Below, in pieces: positions 20,131 through 30,875 of a DNA stretch of 57,712 nucleotides. Position numbers and translations under genes: made by a program. Below the pieces are notes generated by a model. It worked only from the letters and a program-made list of their open reading frames with translations, ran no database searches and was not told where the DNA came from. Origin of the DNA: Spongospora subterranea f. sp. subterranea (taxonomy: Eukaryota > Endomyxa: Phytomyxea > Phytomyxea > Plasmodiophorida); assembly GCA_049724395.1 (NCBI GenBank), contig JAUGWO010000022.1, positions 1 to 57,712 of the forward strand, read 5' to 3'. Each line of letters starts with the position of its first letter. Position 1 is the first letter of the stretch.

Positions 20131-23100
20131 TCATTCCCCTCCTTTCATCCGGAGAAACTCCAAAATGTCTTGAAATTTTCGGTTGTCTTTCTGGAGAAGA
20201 GTTTTAACATGAGTCGGACATTCAACCAACAAATGCTCGAGTGGTTCCCAGGTATCAAATTCCTGGGTGAAACCAAACCACCTAATCAATAAAACCCATG
20301 ATCCGTCTTTCTCCTTACGAACATCCATGATCTCTTGAACTTCGAAGCCTGTGTTATCATGAGCTATTTGAGTTAATAGGTCGGTAGTTACGTTCAAAGA
20401 CGAATCTGCATAAAACTTGATGCGTTGACAATGCACTTCAGAGACTTGTCTGGTAACTAGATCTTCCACTTGAAAAACAAAATCTGACACTGCTCCTTTG
20501 ATACGTGCAGGTCCATGCCATTTGAAGTTTAGCTTGCCACCCAGCTGACGTTGTGGCATAGCGTAAAGTACAAAATCGCCTACAGCAAATTGGCCTTTGG
20601 GGCGCGCTGAAGTCGGTTATGTCGCCGTCGTGTTTCTTCTCGAACACGGGAGACCTCACGATGCATATCGGCAAAACTATTTCTTAGCTTAACAACATGA
20701 GCATCTAAATCCTTTGTTGATAGCACGACGTGTATAACTTTCGACCTGTTGGGGGACCAGATCGCATCTAACGGAGACGATGGCTCTCTGCCCGAAAACA
20801 AGGTTATTGGAGCAAAACCAAATGAGGGTGAGATCGAGTTATTCAGGGAAAAACGAACTAGCGGGAGGAGTGTAGGCCACTCATTGCGATGTAGTCGCAT
20901 TTCCGAACATAAGCTTCTCAACACTGACAAAACGTGAGAGTTTGCCGTCTCAACGCCACCATGAGACCACGGCGTGTACGCTAAATGAAAATGATGGTTA
21001 GCATGCAATGCCAAACATAGTTCTTCGATCACACAATTCAAGAAATGAGAGCCTCGATCGGAAACCCAAATTTCGACAATTCCGAACCTGGTAAACCAGT
21101 CCAACAGAGAGGAAGCTGTGTGCGCTGCAGTGGGCTCAATTGCGGGAAAAAGATCGATGTAACCGGAGAATCGATCCCTTACTACGAGAATCTGTTTGAA
21201 CATCAAACAGGACGGTCCGATGAACAAATAGTCGAAATCAATAATGCTGTTCGGACGGGTTGCTTCTGCAGATGCGCCGAATGCTCGTGGAATACGCTCC
21301 CCTTGTTTTCCGGGAAGACAGTGCAGACATTTATCCACAAACTCAAACGTATCCTTTCGAATGGTTCTCCAAAAAAACCGGTTAACTAGTGCTTGATAAG
21401 TTGAACGCCGTCCACGATGTCCTGACGAGCCACAATGAGCTATGATCATTAAACGAAGTTGCAATTGAGCGTCATCCAGAGGGATGTACACGATGTCTGT
21501 CTCAGAAACATATATGCCAGAAACGTTCATGACAAAAAAAATACCCGCTTCGTTGATTTCGCTTGCTAGATTCGCAGCTTGCTGGCTGGTGATAATTTGG
21601 TCAACGGTCGGCCACTCGAAATCTGGTTGCTGAAACGGTGCTACAATACCGGGAGGAACGCGAGGTTTGCTCGATAGAGAACAAATGCGGACTGGAACTG
21701 AAGGAGGGGGTGCGGCCCATCGGGATAACATATCAGCCCACACATTGAGTTCGCCAGGAATATGTTCAATGGTGTAATCTAAAGCCTCCATCCGTATTGA
21801 CCATCGATGAATCTTATCGAGGGTATGTTGTCTAAGTGGAACGCTGGACGAGCTTGGATCAAATATAAACATCAAATTCCGATGATCTGTAAATATATGA
21901 AAAGGTTTTTCAGAGATTAGCAGATAATCGAAACGCTGAACTGCGTCAACGATGGGAAAAGCTTCCTTTTCAGGTATTGCCCACCGAGCTGCTGGACCCT
22001 TGAAGGAACTTGAGAAAAACGCGAGAGGCTCGTGAGACTGCTTGTGCAAAGGCAATCGAAGAGCATCGGACTTGACCTGGGTCACGATTATCGAATAAGA
22101 AGAGTGAAGCATCGGTAAACACGCAACGATCGTAGTCGTCACGGGGATGAGCTAAAATTGCAGAATGCGAAATTGCATTGTTAGTGCCTTTAAAAGCCTC
22201 TTCATGTTCGTTAGTCCAGAACTGATCGGTTATGACAATTCGCCGAGCCAAAGATTTGGTACGTCGGGGCGTTGCCTGCAAAAGAATATCTAACAAATTC
22301 CTCAATGGCTGAATAAACCGTTCAAAATCTATGATATGAGGACTCAACCATGTTGCCGCGCAAATAAACTGCATCAGATCGGCTGCTGTGGCAGGACGAG
22401 GCATATTAACGAACGATCGGGATCGTGACGACAACCATCCGATGAGTATAACTTCCCGCAGTATTTCGCTTCCTTCAGGAAGAACTTGCATCTGGATGCG
22501 TTCAGTTTCAAACCGTAGTCAGCGCAGCATTTGAAGATCTTGAGTAAAACTGATAATAAACTATCTTCATCCTGTGCATGTACTAATAAATCATCAATCC
22601 AGATTAGTAGTTGTTGCATCGACAGTTCGGGCCTAAAAATCTGCTCCATGCCTCTCTGAAACGCGAATACGGAGTTAGTATTCCCCTGTGGTAACCTGAG
22701 AGGGGTAACGATACCGAGAGGAGTCATCATTGACTGAGACTCAACAGCTCCAGTAATCGGAAATTGCCAAAAACCTTTAAAAGCATCCAAAACTGCGAAT
22801 ACCTTCGACGTCGATAGGTATGATCCAACCATACTCAGATGCGGCATAGGCCAAACGCAACGCTGGATCATCGAATTGGGAACGCGAAGATCAACAACGG
22901 AACGAAGAGTCCGGTTTTCACCATTTTTGGCCACGCAGAAAACAGGTGACGCCCACTGAGATTTGGGATTGAGATACACGAATCCGAACTCTATCAACTG
23001 CTTGAAATGGTCTTCCAAAAATCTTTTATGCAATGGTGGTTGGCGACGAGGTTTACACAAAACTGGAACAGCGTCATGTTTCAATTCCACAACTATCGGA

Positions 23101-23174
23101 TCCACATTAACTGGCGGGTCAGGACCAAGATTTAATCGGAAAACATCCTGATATTCCTCGAAAAGGTTTGACAA
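20131..23174 (-). mobile_element. Ty3/gypsy chromovirus fossil
   Basis: On the minus strand from right to left: reverse transcriptase (22374-23174; LLIWIDDLLVHAQDED carries the catalytic DD), RNase H (RT thumb to about 21900; IFTDHRNLMFIFDP), integrase (zinc-finger region [17 protein letters not shown] and a catalytic core with WVSDRGSHFLN), and a C-terminal chromodomain (20131-20559; LLIRWFGFTQEFDTWEPLEH). The domain order RT-RNH-INT-chromodomain defines the chromovirus branch of Ty3/gypsy. A broken element with a few breaks. Gag, protease and LTRs were not seen. Confidence 0.85.
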
Positions 23175-23682
23175 ACCCGAACAGAAACAGCAGAAACGTT
23201 GGTCCTTGCATCATCGCATATCTTTTCCAAAACAGCTTATCCTTCGACGCCAGAGTTTGTACAATAGAGAGATTAAGCTTGCCACGCAATTTGGATTGCG
23301 TGAAGCAATGGGGCTACTCAAAATGAGCGCAGCCTTACTTGAATTGCGGACGCATTTTGAATTAAACTTGCACGCAATACATTTTGCATCCAAAAGCGCG
23401 CCAAAATTAAAGCGGCTCGTTAACGTGATGCCAGCCATGCCAACAAAAGGCCCTCTTTATTCGTCATTTATCAAATCGTCATGTTGCAGTCAATCCGTGT
23501 TATGCGCTCAGACGATATTATGCATTTAGACCGTGCGTTTCTTCGTGAACGTGGAGCCGCTCGTCTGCCCGTGGGGGGCGATATGGGCCTCACTGGCATA
23601 GACGACGTCAAGGACTGCTTCGACGTAGTCAAGGTTGCCTTCGAGGTTCTTGATAACGACCAGCTCGGCAGATACTGGTGGT
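23175..23682. other. spacer between gypsy and hAT
   Basis: Contains a 100-codon plus frame (23481-23783) whose first half looks protein-like (ERGAARLPVGGDMGLTGIDD) but runs into the hAT end. No family was recognised. Confidence 0.35.
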
Positions 23683-23703
23683 TAGGGGTGGGCACAAGTC
23701 GGT

Positions 23704-23782
23704 CAATGGTTAACCGGTCCCAAAAAAACACCGGACCGGTTAACCAGTTAATTAACCGGTTAACCAACCAGTTAACCGGTTA
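23704..23782. repeat. GGTTAACC palindrome array, left subterminal region
   Basis: Several overlapping or adjacent copies of TTAACCGGTTAACC-type sequence, one near 23706 and a dense cluster at 23742-23782. The motif mirrors that near the right end. Subterminal repeats of this kind are known binding sites for hAT transposases. Confidence 0.8.
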
Positions 23783-23820
23783 ATTTAAAATTTAACGACA
23801 AACTCCATAAATATATTTAT

Positions 23821-25749
23821 TTAATCAAACTTGCCGATCAAACGGTTCCACGACCGTAATTTCATCATCACCGTTATGTTCTCGTCAGATAACATTGTGC
23901 GATCGGCACTAACAAAATCACCAGAATCAGAGAAGGCTGATTCCGAAGCGACAGACGACCCCATTATCATCAGAGTATCACGAGCCAGAAGGCTTAGCTT
24001 CGGGAAGCGCCCAGTCTGCTGCTTCCACCACGCGACTGGACATTTACACGACTTATCGGCCTTCAAAGTCATGAAGCAGAAGTCTTCCACTTCATCCGTG
24101 ACAACGTCCTGCTGTGGGTCCGACAGGGAAGCAAACAGATTGAATGCTGTTGAGTCCATGTCCTCCTGCTGAACAGGCAAATAACCATAATCAGTAGCTA
24201 AGATTTCTCGGATTAATCGCTTCGTTTCCTCAGACGCATCAGAGCTGCTTCGTCTTGGATCCAAGAACAAAGCGATGGTAGCCGTGTTGTTGTTCAGGTT
24301 CCCGGAATACTTCTCAAGCTTGTATAGCATCGCCTCTGCCGCAGCTTTAACTTTGGGGGTTGTGAACCCTGTAGTTGTAGTGTCTGAAATGGTAGACTCA
24401 CATAGGCTTTTTAGATGCGAGTAGATCAATGGCTGCATGGCAAGCGTGACGAAATTTTGACCACTTGCAGCCTTTGTGCACTGATACGCCGAAGACAGGA
24501 AATCTTTGCAGGATTTGAGAATGCGCCAATCCATGTCTGACAATTTCAACGGCCCAAGCTTGTCCAGGAACTCCTCTTGATTGCAAATAGCCTCCAAAAT
24601 GTCTTTATTCTTGAAGGAATCTTCAACCATCAAGAACATAGAGTTCCATCTAGTTTCGACATCCAGATTCGGCACAACTTGCTTTGTTGCCCGACCAAGC
24701 ACTACACTGAGATCAGCATATTTTTGACGGATCATCCCTGAACCTCGAACCATCTTCAGCAGATCTCGGAGCAATGAAACCTCACGTTTGATTAGCGCAG
24801 TCGCGTCAACAACAGCTCGGTTTATCACATGGCAAACACAGCGCATATGAAAGTCGATTGTACTGCAGAAATTTAACGCCAACTCACGCTGGAGATAGGA
24901 GTGAACAAGTTTGATGGCTGGAACCATCTCGCCACCACTATCCGACGTGATCGCGCGAACTTTTGTATGGATATTAAATTCCTTCAAAATCGTGATTATC
25001 AAGTCACTTGTGGTATGCTGGTTATGAGGACGAGGAAAATATTTAAATTCCAATACAGCATTTTTCAAGCACCATCTTTCGTCTATCCAGTGCATTGTGA
25101 TAACCAAATACCCCTTCATGACTCTTGAGGACCATCCATCTAACGTGAGAGCTACTTGGCCAGGAATGCGCTCGATTTGTAACAAAAAGCTTTGCAGGGC
25201 TTCTGCATATTCGTCATGCAAGGACCTCACGAAAGTACGACGGCTAGGCAAGATAAATCTGCGGTTCATTTTGCTGCAGAAGATTGCAAACGACTTGGAC
25301 TCAACCAAACGGAAGGGTTGCTTGTTATCAACAACAAACTCCACCAAAGATTTCAGCAGTTCCGCCTTCTTTTCATCATCCATCGCCAGAGGATCCACCA
25401 CATTACCAGTTACATCCAGAGTACTCTGGTTGGGATCTCCTGTTTTGCCATCTTGCTTGAGTTTGTGGGCGACCTCAAGATGACGTTTAAGCGAGCTATT
25501 TCCGGTTCTGATAGAATAGATCTTTCGCTTTTTGCTGGAACACTGAGAGCAGATGATGCCAGTATCGCGTTTTTCAAAATAATTCCAAATCCAAGAAGAG
25601 TTTGCAGATAATTTGCGCTTACGACCACAGTTGGTAACCTTTGAAGTTACTGTTTGCGATGGAGCAGTAATAGCACCATCAGTGGGCAAAGTCTCCAAAT
25701 CTGAATTGGAAGAACAGCTACTACGATCGAGGGAATAGGAATCACTCAT
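23821..25749 (-). CDS. hAT-family transposase, 642 residues, uninterrupted
   Basis: Cut-and-paste transposase. Residues about 45-95 form a BED-type zinc finger (WIWNYFEKRDTGIICSQC followed by LKRHLEVAH: C-x2-C ... H-x4-H). The middle holds hAT catalytic-core text (GQVALTLDGWSS near residue 200; AITSDSGGEM near 265; CVCHVINRAV near 300). The C-terminus is the hAT dimerisation domain (CPVAWWKQQTGRFPKLSLLA then SSVASESAFS). Full-length for the family with no internal stop and flanked by inverted repeats, so it may be functional or recently active. Nearby host genes show no sign of domestication. Confidence 0.93.
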   Translation of the reverse strand: MSDSYSLDRSSCSSNSDLETLPTDGAITAPSQTVTSKVTNCGRKRKLSANSSWIWNYFEKRDTGIICSQCSSKKRKIYSIRTGNSSLKRHLEVAHKLKQDGKTGDPNQSTLDVTGNVVDPLAMDDEKKAELLKSLVEFVVDNKQPFRLVESKSFAIFCSKMNRRFILPSRRTFVRSLHDEYAEALQSFLLQIERIPGQVALTLDGWSSRVMKGYLVITMHWIDERWCLKNAVLEFKYFPRPHNQHTTSDLIITILKEFNIHTKVRAITSDSGGEMVPAIKLVHSYLQRELALNFCSTIDFHMRCVCHVINRAVVDATALIKREVSLLRDLLKMVRGSGMIRQKYADLSVVLGRATKQVVPNLDVETRWNSMFLMVEDSFKNKDILEAICNQEEFLDKLGPLKLSDMDWRILKSCKDFLSSAYQCTKAASGQNFVTLAMQPLIYSHLKSLCESTISDTTTTGFTTPKVKAAAEAMLYKLEKYSGNLNNNTATIALFLDPRRSSSDASEETKRLIREILATDYGYLPVQQEDMDSTAFNLFASLSDPQQDVVTDEVEDFCFMTLKADKSCKCPVAWWKQQTGRFPKLSLLARDTLMIMGSSVASESAFSDSGDFVSADRTMLSDENITVMMKLRSWNRLIGKFD

Positions 25750-25947
25750 TATTGAAGCCAGGCAGTTGAAAGATATACAGTAGACAAAATTAATTGAAAA
25801 ATGGTGTGTATTGACTAGTGATTGCCGATTGCTAATTGCGAGGTCAGAAAAATGCCGTACGAAAGTTTTAACGATATTAGGGGTGACCTACATAGTCTGA
25901 ATAAGGCGTTGGGTTCAGAAAATCCAACTTCTATTTTTGCAAGATTT

Positions 25948-26036
25948 GACCGGTTAACCGTGCGGTTAACCGGTTACAAAAAAAGCGTTAACCGGTTAAC
26001 CGGGACCGTAGGTTAACCGGTTAACTCCGGACTTTA
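25948..26036. repeat. GGTTAACC palindrome array, right subterminal region
   Basis: At least four copies of (C)CGGTTAACC in both orientations, equivalent to those at the left end. They are spaced by short A-rich or GC-rich linkers. Confidence 0.8.
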
Positions 26037-26243
26037 ACCGAAATGTGCCCACCCCTACTAAATAACAGGGTTCGGACTTTTTTGTACGCTGTATTTGCAA
26101 TCTATAGAATGGATCGAATTTCTGATGTTTATTTAGACCTAGCAAAAACGGAATTTGGGTATTTGCCGATTTAAGAATACCGCTGAGCAGCATTTTTCGA
26201 GATCTTTCCAACGCACTGCTGAAAGTGTCCGTTTTCGATCATG

Positions 26244-26312
26244 ACCATTCATTCCTGGAAGGCTTGGAATGAATGGTATTTTGGAGGGGTACGCTATAGT
26301 CTTGCGTACCCC
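26244..26312. other. two adjacent perfect hairpins
   Basis: Hairpin 1: 12-bp stem ACCATTCATTCC (26244-26255) pairing with 26266-26277, 10-nt loop. Hairpin 2: 9-bp stem GGGGTACGC (26286-26294) pairing with 26304-26312, 9-nt loop. They are 8 nt apart in otherwise non-coding DNA. Confidence 0.75.
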
Positions 26313-26348
26313 CTAATGTATGTGATGGACGTCCATTCCACGGATTAT

Positions 26349-26594
26349 TTATACAGGCCAATCTGGAACATTGAAGGACATGTTTTCGAAGTGATTGAGG
26401 CTTTCAAGGAAAGCATCACAAGATTGAATAGGACATGAAAACCCAGAAATGTCGTTGCTGATTGACCGGTGAACAATGAATCGCGTCCGATCTGGCAAAT
26501 TAATAGTGACAGATTCCTGGTGCTCCTTCCGCCAATGATATTTTCGATCACGCTGGTTGCTGAAGCACTTTGAGCACTTCTCGCACTGGTACAT
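26349..26594 (-). CDS. small C2H2 zinc-finger frame
   Basis: An 81-residue minus-strand frame starting MYQCEKCSKCFSNQRDRKYH then WRKEH, a clear C-x2-C-x12-H-x4-H zinc finger, followed about 20 residues later by FSCPIQSCDAFLES, a likely second finger start (C-x4-C). Such pairs occur in fungal and protist transposon-associated and regulatory proteins. It may be a real small gene, an exon, or a transposon fragment. No promoter or introns were identified. Confidence 0.4.
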   Translation of the reverse strand: MYQCEKCSKCFSNQRDRKYHWRKEHQESVTINLPDRTRFIVHRSISNDISGFSCPIQSCDAFLESLNHFENMSFNVPDWPV

Positions 26595-27144
26595 GATTGG
26601 TCTCGAAACTCACCAACATGTACAACACTGCGGCATCACTATGGGTTACTATATGGGTTACGGTGTTCAACACTGCGGCATCGCAATGTGTTACGGCGCA
26701 TCGAAGTTTCAGGATTAATCCAGTGCTTTGTATTAGAAATTGATCTCGGAGCTTTGCATTAGGGTGGTTGAAAAAGGAAACTTTGAATCGTTTTTTTTGT
26801 TTAAATTCTTGAAGTTGGGGAGCGGCTGATGGTATAGTTGGATCGCATTTTTCAAGATCTTTCTATTTGAGCCTGGTCTCAGGCAGACTTTCGGGAATAA
26901 CCTCCGCCCGAAACCCATTCAAAATGGTGCTGGATAGCAGGTCCTCGGGAAATTCCGGCAGCCGTTTTAGGTATTCCGGGCACTGATGGCTGACCTTCCG
27001 CCACGGACTATTATATATAAAGCAACCGACCAATGAAGTATCGCCAAGAAGGCTAAGAAGGTATCGTCCGATGGATTCCGCACTAAGCGGAAGTTGTTTC
27101 CAGGATCCGATCCTCCATATCCGGCCTCAACCAGTATAAGTTGT
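26595..27144. other. spacer with a repeated TATA-containing motif
   Basis: No gene is supported. Around 26638-26685, GGGTTAC and CACTGCGGCATC repeats alternate. At about 26976-27022, a 46-bp sequence ending GGACTATTATATATA recurs almost exactly at 29126-29172 inside the first LINE copy. Downstream (27024-27110) a short frame reads SIAKKAKKVSSDGFRTKRK, lysine-rich like a histone tail but too short to assign. Confidence 0.4.
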
Positions 27145-29757
27145 CAAAGACGCTTTCTTTGTGGCCGATGAACTCACAAATCGGTACGGCCCCTATAGCA
27201 AACCTCTTCATAGTGCTCAGCTGAAATATAAGCAAGGCATATGATCGTGCTGAGATCGCGCGCTGATCTGGCAGAAACTCTCAACACGTCGCTGATCGCC
27301 ACCTGATCGGGGTCTTGCAATCGCTGCTCGACTGCTGTTCCATTGTTGTCGCCTCGATGGACACTGAGTCGCCGCCCGTCAAGGCCGCCGTCGACAAACG
27401 TCCCAAGGGCGACGTTCTCAGCCCATTCCATGTTCAATGTGAACTTGGTCGACCATCATGCCCGTCCCTCCAGGAAGCATGTCAACCGCGGCTGCCCATC
27501 CCTCAACGGCGTCGTCATTCCATGCATCATGTACGCCGACGACCAGACACTATTCCACTGGGACCAGCAGGTCATGCAGGCCATGCTGAACGCCATTTCA
27601 AGAGTATGCCGAAGGACATTTTTATTCATACAACGTCCGGAAGTCGGCGGTCTCGCTACCGCTCCGCTCTAGCTGGTCCACCCTCTCACTGGCCGATCAG
27701 CCCCTCCCGGTATCCGGAACCACGTCGTTGCTCGGCGTGAAGATGGTCAACGGCATGATCGCACATGGCTCGCAACTCGCCGACCGCACTCGCCAGGCTG
27801 ACGGAGCCCTGAATTGGAATCCAGCAGCTGGAGACCTTTCAGACCCCGGCCATCTCACTGGCAACGAAGGCTAGGATTACTGCCGCTTTCGGCCGCTCCC
27901 GCGTCGAGTACGGCATTGGCCATCACCGATCACCGACCAGCCGCGCTCGAGGCGGTCGACCGCCTTATCTCCAAGTACCTGGGACGATGTCTCGGTTCCG
28001 ACCGCGGCAACTACCTCATGATGCGACTGTCGGCGCCGGCCTGGTGCCGGCGAGGACCCGCCAGACCCAACTTCGACTCAGCTTCGAAGCACGGATGCGA
28101 GCCTGCCAGCTCGGCCCCGAAAGACATCTCCTCGCGCCAACCGTCTTTCGGGTCGCCGCCACGACTCGGGACAGCCTGTTGGCGACATCCTGGAGACGAT
28201 GCCCCATCAATCGACAGGCGCAAGCCATCGCCCGCCGTTTCGCTCACGAGTACGCCCACGCCGCCGCCAACCCGCTTAACGACCTGCCGGCGCGCCCGAC
28301 TCCGGCCCAGAAGCAGCGATTCCAGACAGCCGCCGTTACCTCGGCCATCAGGACCGCCTCCTGGCACGACCACCGAGCGAGCAAGTTGATGCGAATCCAA
28401 CGCCAGGACTACAACCGTCCCCATCCGGTCGCCCAACTTTCCGGCCCGCATGTCGTCGAGCTCTGCCGATGGATGTGCAATCGCATTCCGGGCGCCCGAT
28501 ACCCCTGCCGCGGCTGCAACGGCCAGTTCCCCGTCTCCAGATATCACATCGCCCGTTGCAGCCGCGTCTCCGACCTCATCGGCGTCCCCGAATTCGACCT
28601 CGACATGGCCCAGCGCCAGTCGACGACCACCGACAACGCGCTCGACAGCCAGATCGTCGAGATGGTCCCAGCCATCATCTCCAAGGACGCGCTCGACACC
28701 GCGTACAGCCGCTGCCCGATCCCCATTCACGACGGCAGCCTGCCCGGCCCCAGATCCTGGCGATCTCGAGCCCGCCAGGTCCAGCCCCCAGCCCTCGACA
28801 TCGCACTCCAGCGGAAGGTCGACGCCATGGCCCTGGCCATCTGCAAGATGAGAGCGATGTGCTGCTCGCAGGACCGCCAACATGGACCGCCCGACCCGCC
28901 CGTTCCCCTCGCCGGCCCGCCCGATCCTCACGCCTCCACCACCACGGCCCCGGCCAACACGTTCCGCAGCATAACCGACCTGCCGGCGCTCACCGCCTTG
29001 CATGTCAACATCCGCCTGGCCTGCCGCGACGTAGACCGACTCGCCGTCACCATCTCCGCTGACCAGATCTCGCTCCTCCTCCGGAAGCGACCCCGACGCC
29101 CGCCCGAATCGACGACCCCCAATCCACGGGCACTGATGGCGACCTACCGCCACGGACTATTATATATATAGCATGCAGCAGCGGCGAAGAAGGCCCGACC
29201 GGCACCACCACCGCCACGACCCGCGGCCGCGCCACCACAGCCACCAGTCGCGCCACCTCCCGCCGCCCGCCGCCGCCCACCCAGCACAACCGCGCCACAG
29301 CCAACCAGACGAAGGAAAGCCCAACCGCTCTTCTCCTCCAGAACGCGCGCCGGCGCCATCCCGGCCTGGTGCCGTCCACAGCCGCCGCAGCCCCCTACCG
29401 ACGCCCTACCACCTGACCCTACCACAGGCAATGCGCCGCAACCCAGTGTACCTACCACGGTCGATCGACTCCGTGGCGCCGTTAACGATGCCGGTCGCGG
29501 CGCGCGCCCTGACGATGACGAACACGCCGATGCACGCAGCGCCCCGGGAACACATCCCCTGGCGCCGCACAAGGTACCACCAGACAGGTGATCGTCGTGG
29601 CTACACGACGATCCCGGTTTCGTGACTGGCAGACGTCTGCGGACGTCGCTAACGTGGCAGAACATCCAAATCCGTGAATAGGCCGCTAATGGCTCAGTTT
29701 ATGCAATTTGAACGCTGGAATTAGCGTTGATAAGGATCATAATACAGAACATAAGCT
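27145..29757 (+). mobile_element. LINE, 5'-truncated copy 1
   Basis: Nearly identical to the 3' half of the LINE at 29780-35025, starting within the reverse-transcriptase region (CTTTGTGGCCGATGAACTCA) and ending with the same 3' untranslated sequence and CCTAAAA tail. 5' truncation is typical of target-primed LINE insertion. Relative to copy 2 it has several small insertions and deletions in the RT part, so the RT is interrupted. The C-terminal CCHC region is open in one long frame (27987-29171). An extra piece of about 50 bp at 29126-29175 matches 26976-27022. Confidence 0.88.
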
Positions 29758-29889
29758 CCTAAAAAAAAACCCTAAAACCCACCTGCCTTCCACGGTTCTG
29801 CACCCCCGACTGCCCCGACGACAGCAGGACCAGGCCCAGCAACGCTAGCACCAACACCAGCAGCGATCGCCCGGCCACCGGCCGCACAG

Positions 29890-30875
29890 ATGTCAAACGA
29901 TGACGCGATGGGCCTTGCGGCGTCAATGCGCACCGGGAAGCGCGGCTCTTTCCAGACATACGTGCGAACGTTCGTAATGGATATGAAGCCTGGCCCCTTG
30001 GGCAGTATACGTCGACAACTAAATAGGCTGGGGGTCTGCCCCAGACCCATGGAAATGAGTTTTCTGGGGCGCGCTCCGATCCTAGAGATCACCACCTACG
30101 AATCCGCCCAGAATGACTTGGCTACTCAGCTGAGATCCCTGGGATTCACAGTGAAAACCGGCATCTCTCCCGAAGACCCCTCACTGATGACTGGAGCCAA
30201 ATGGCAAGACGCACTACCTGCCGAGAAGGAGGAAGCCGGTCGCGCCCATTACGTTCAGCGCTTCCGCAGAGAACGGCTGGACGCCAGATCCGGCCCAGCA
30301 TGACTGGTTTTTTGACCAAAGAAATTTACCGGATGGGCCAAACGCCCACGTTCCGGAAGACAACCGTGACGATTACGGAGACAAACCATAAACTAGGCAA
30401 CTCTGGCGCCTGGACAGTGGTGGCCAATAGAAGGGGCCGAAAGCACAAGAAGAAGGTCACGGCGAACGAGGAATCCCCGACTGACGCCAGAGACGATTTG
30501 GCCGCCAAGAGCCCTGCAACGCTCGACCCGTCGCAACTCCGACCGGACAACGTGGCCACCTCCTCATTCGAACAGGCCCCCATAGATGACCAAATCATCC
30601 AGGAGACCGCCGAGGCGGCAGATATGTCCCTCATTGTGGACCTGTTCACGTCCAACAATAGTACGGACTGGGCCGACGACGATTCTGATACGCCGATGAG
30701 TCGTTGCACCAAGCGCATGGCTTCCTCGCCACAGAAAACGTCGACGATCGCGGTGACGAAGCGCCTGTGCACTTCGACCACCTGTCAGCCAGGCCCAGAC
30801 GCGACGGCCGCCCCCACTCAGGAGGAGCCGGTGGGTGCCCACGAGAGTCAGCATGAGCCGCCTTCGCAATTATGA
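29890..30875 (+). CDS. LINE ORF1 region (two overlapping frames)
   Basis: The first frame (29890-30303, 137 codons) has ILEITTYESAQNDLATQLRS. The second (30201-30875, ATG at 30301 for MTGFLTKEIYRMGQ) is rich in Ser/Thr/Asp with a basic patch RRGRKHKKK, typical of nucleic-acid-binding ORF1 proteins. Whether they are one gene with a frame change or two frames is unclear. The TGA of the second frame overlaps the ATG of ORF2 (TTATGA at 30870-30875), suggesting translation by stop-and-restart as in other LINEs. No RRM or CCHC was confidently placed in ORF1. Confidence 0.6.

Larger units (their letters stand above)
23683..26057. mobile_element. hAT DNA transposon, apparently whole
   Basis: Ends in matching inverted repeats: TAGGGGTGGGCACA at 23683-23696 and its complement at 26044-26057. 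Just inside both ends are clustered copies of the palindromic core GGTTAACC or its half (about 23704-23782 and 25948-26036). Between them lies one long transposase frame on the minus strand. The 8-bp flanks (ctggtggt and ctaaataa) do not match, so the usual 8-bp target duplication is not visible; it may have decayed, or the ends may be off by a few bases. Confidence 0.85.

Noticed and set aside
23481-23783. A 100-codon plus-strand gene left of the hAT element
   Set aside because: Its last third is hAT terminal repeat translated as NQLINRLTNQLTG, and the rest matches no family.
28011-29153. A 380-codon open frame on the minus strand, Gly/Arg/Val-rich
   Set aside because: It is the complement of the GC-rich LINE ORF2 C-terminal coding. 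High GC removes stops on the opposite strand, and the composition is low-complexity with no domain.
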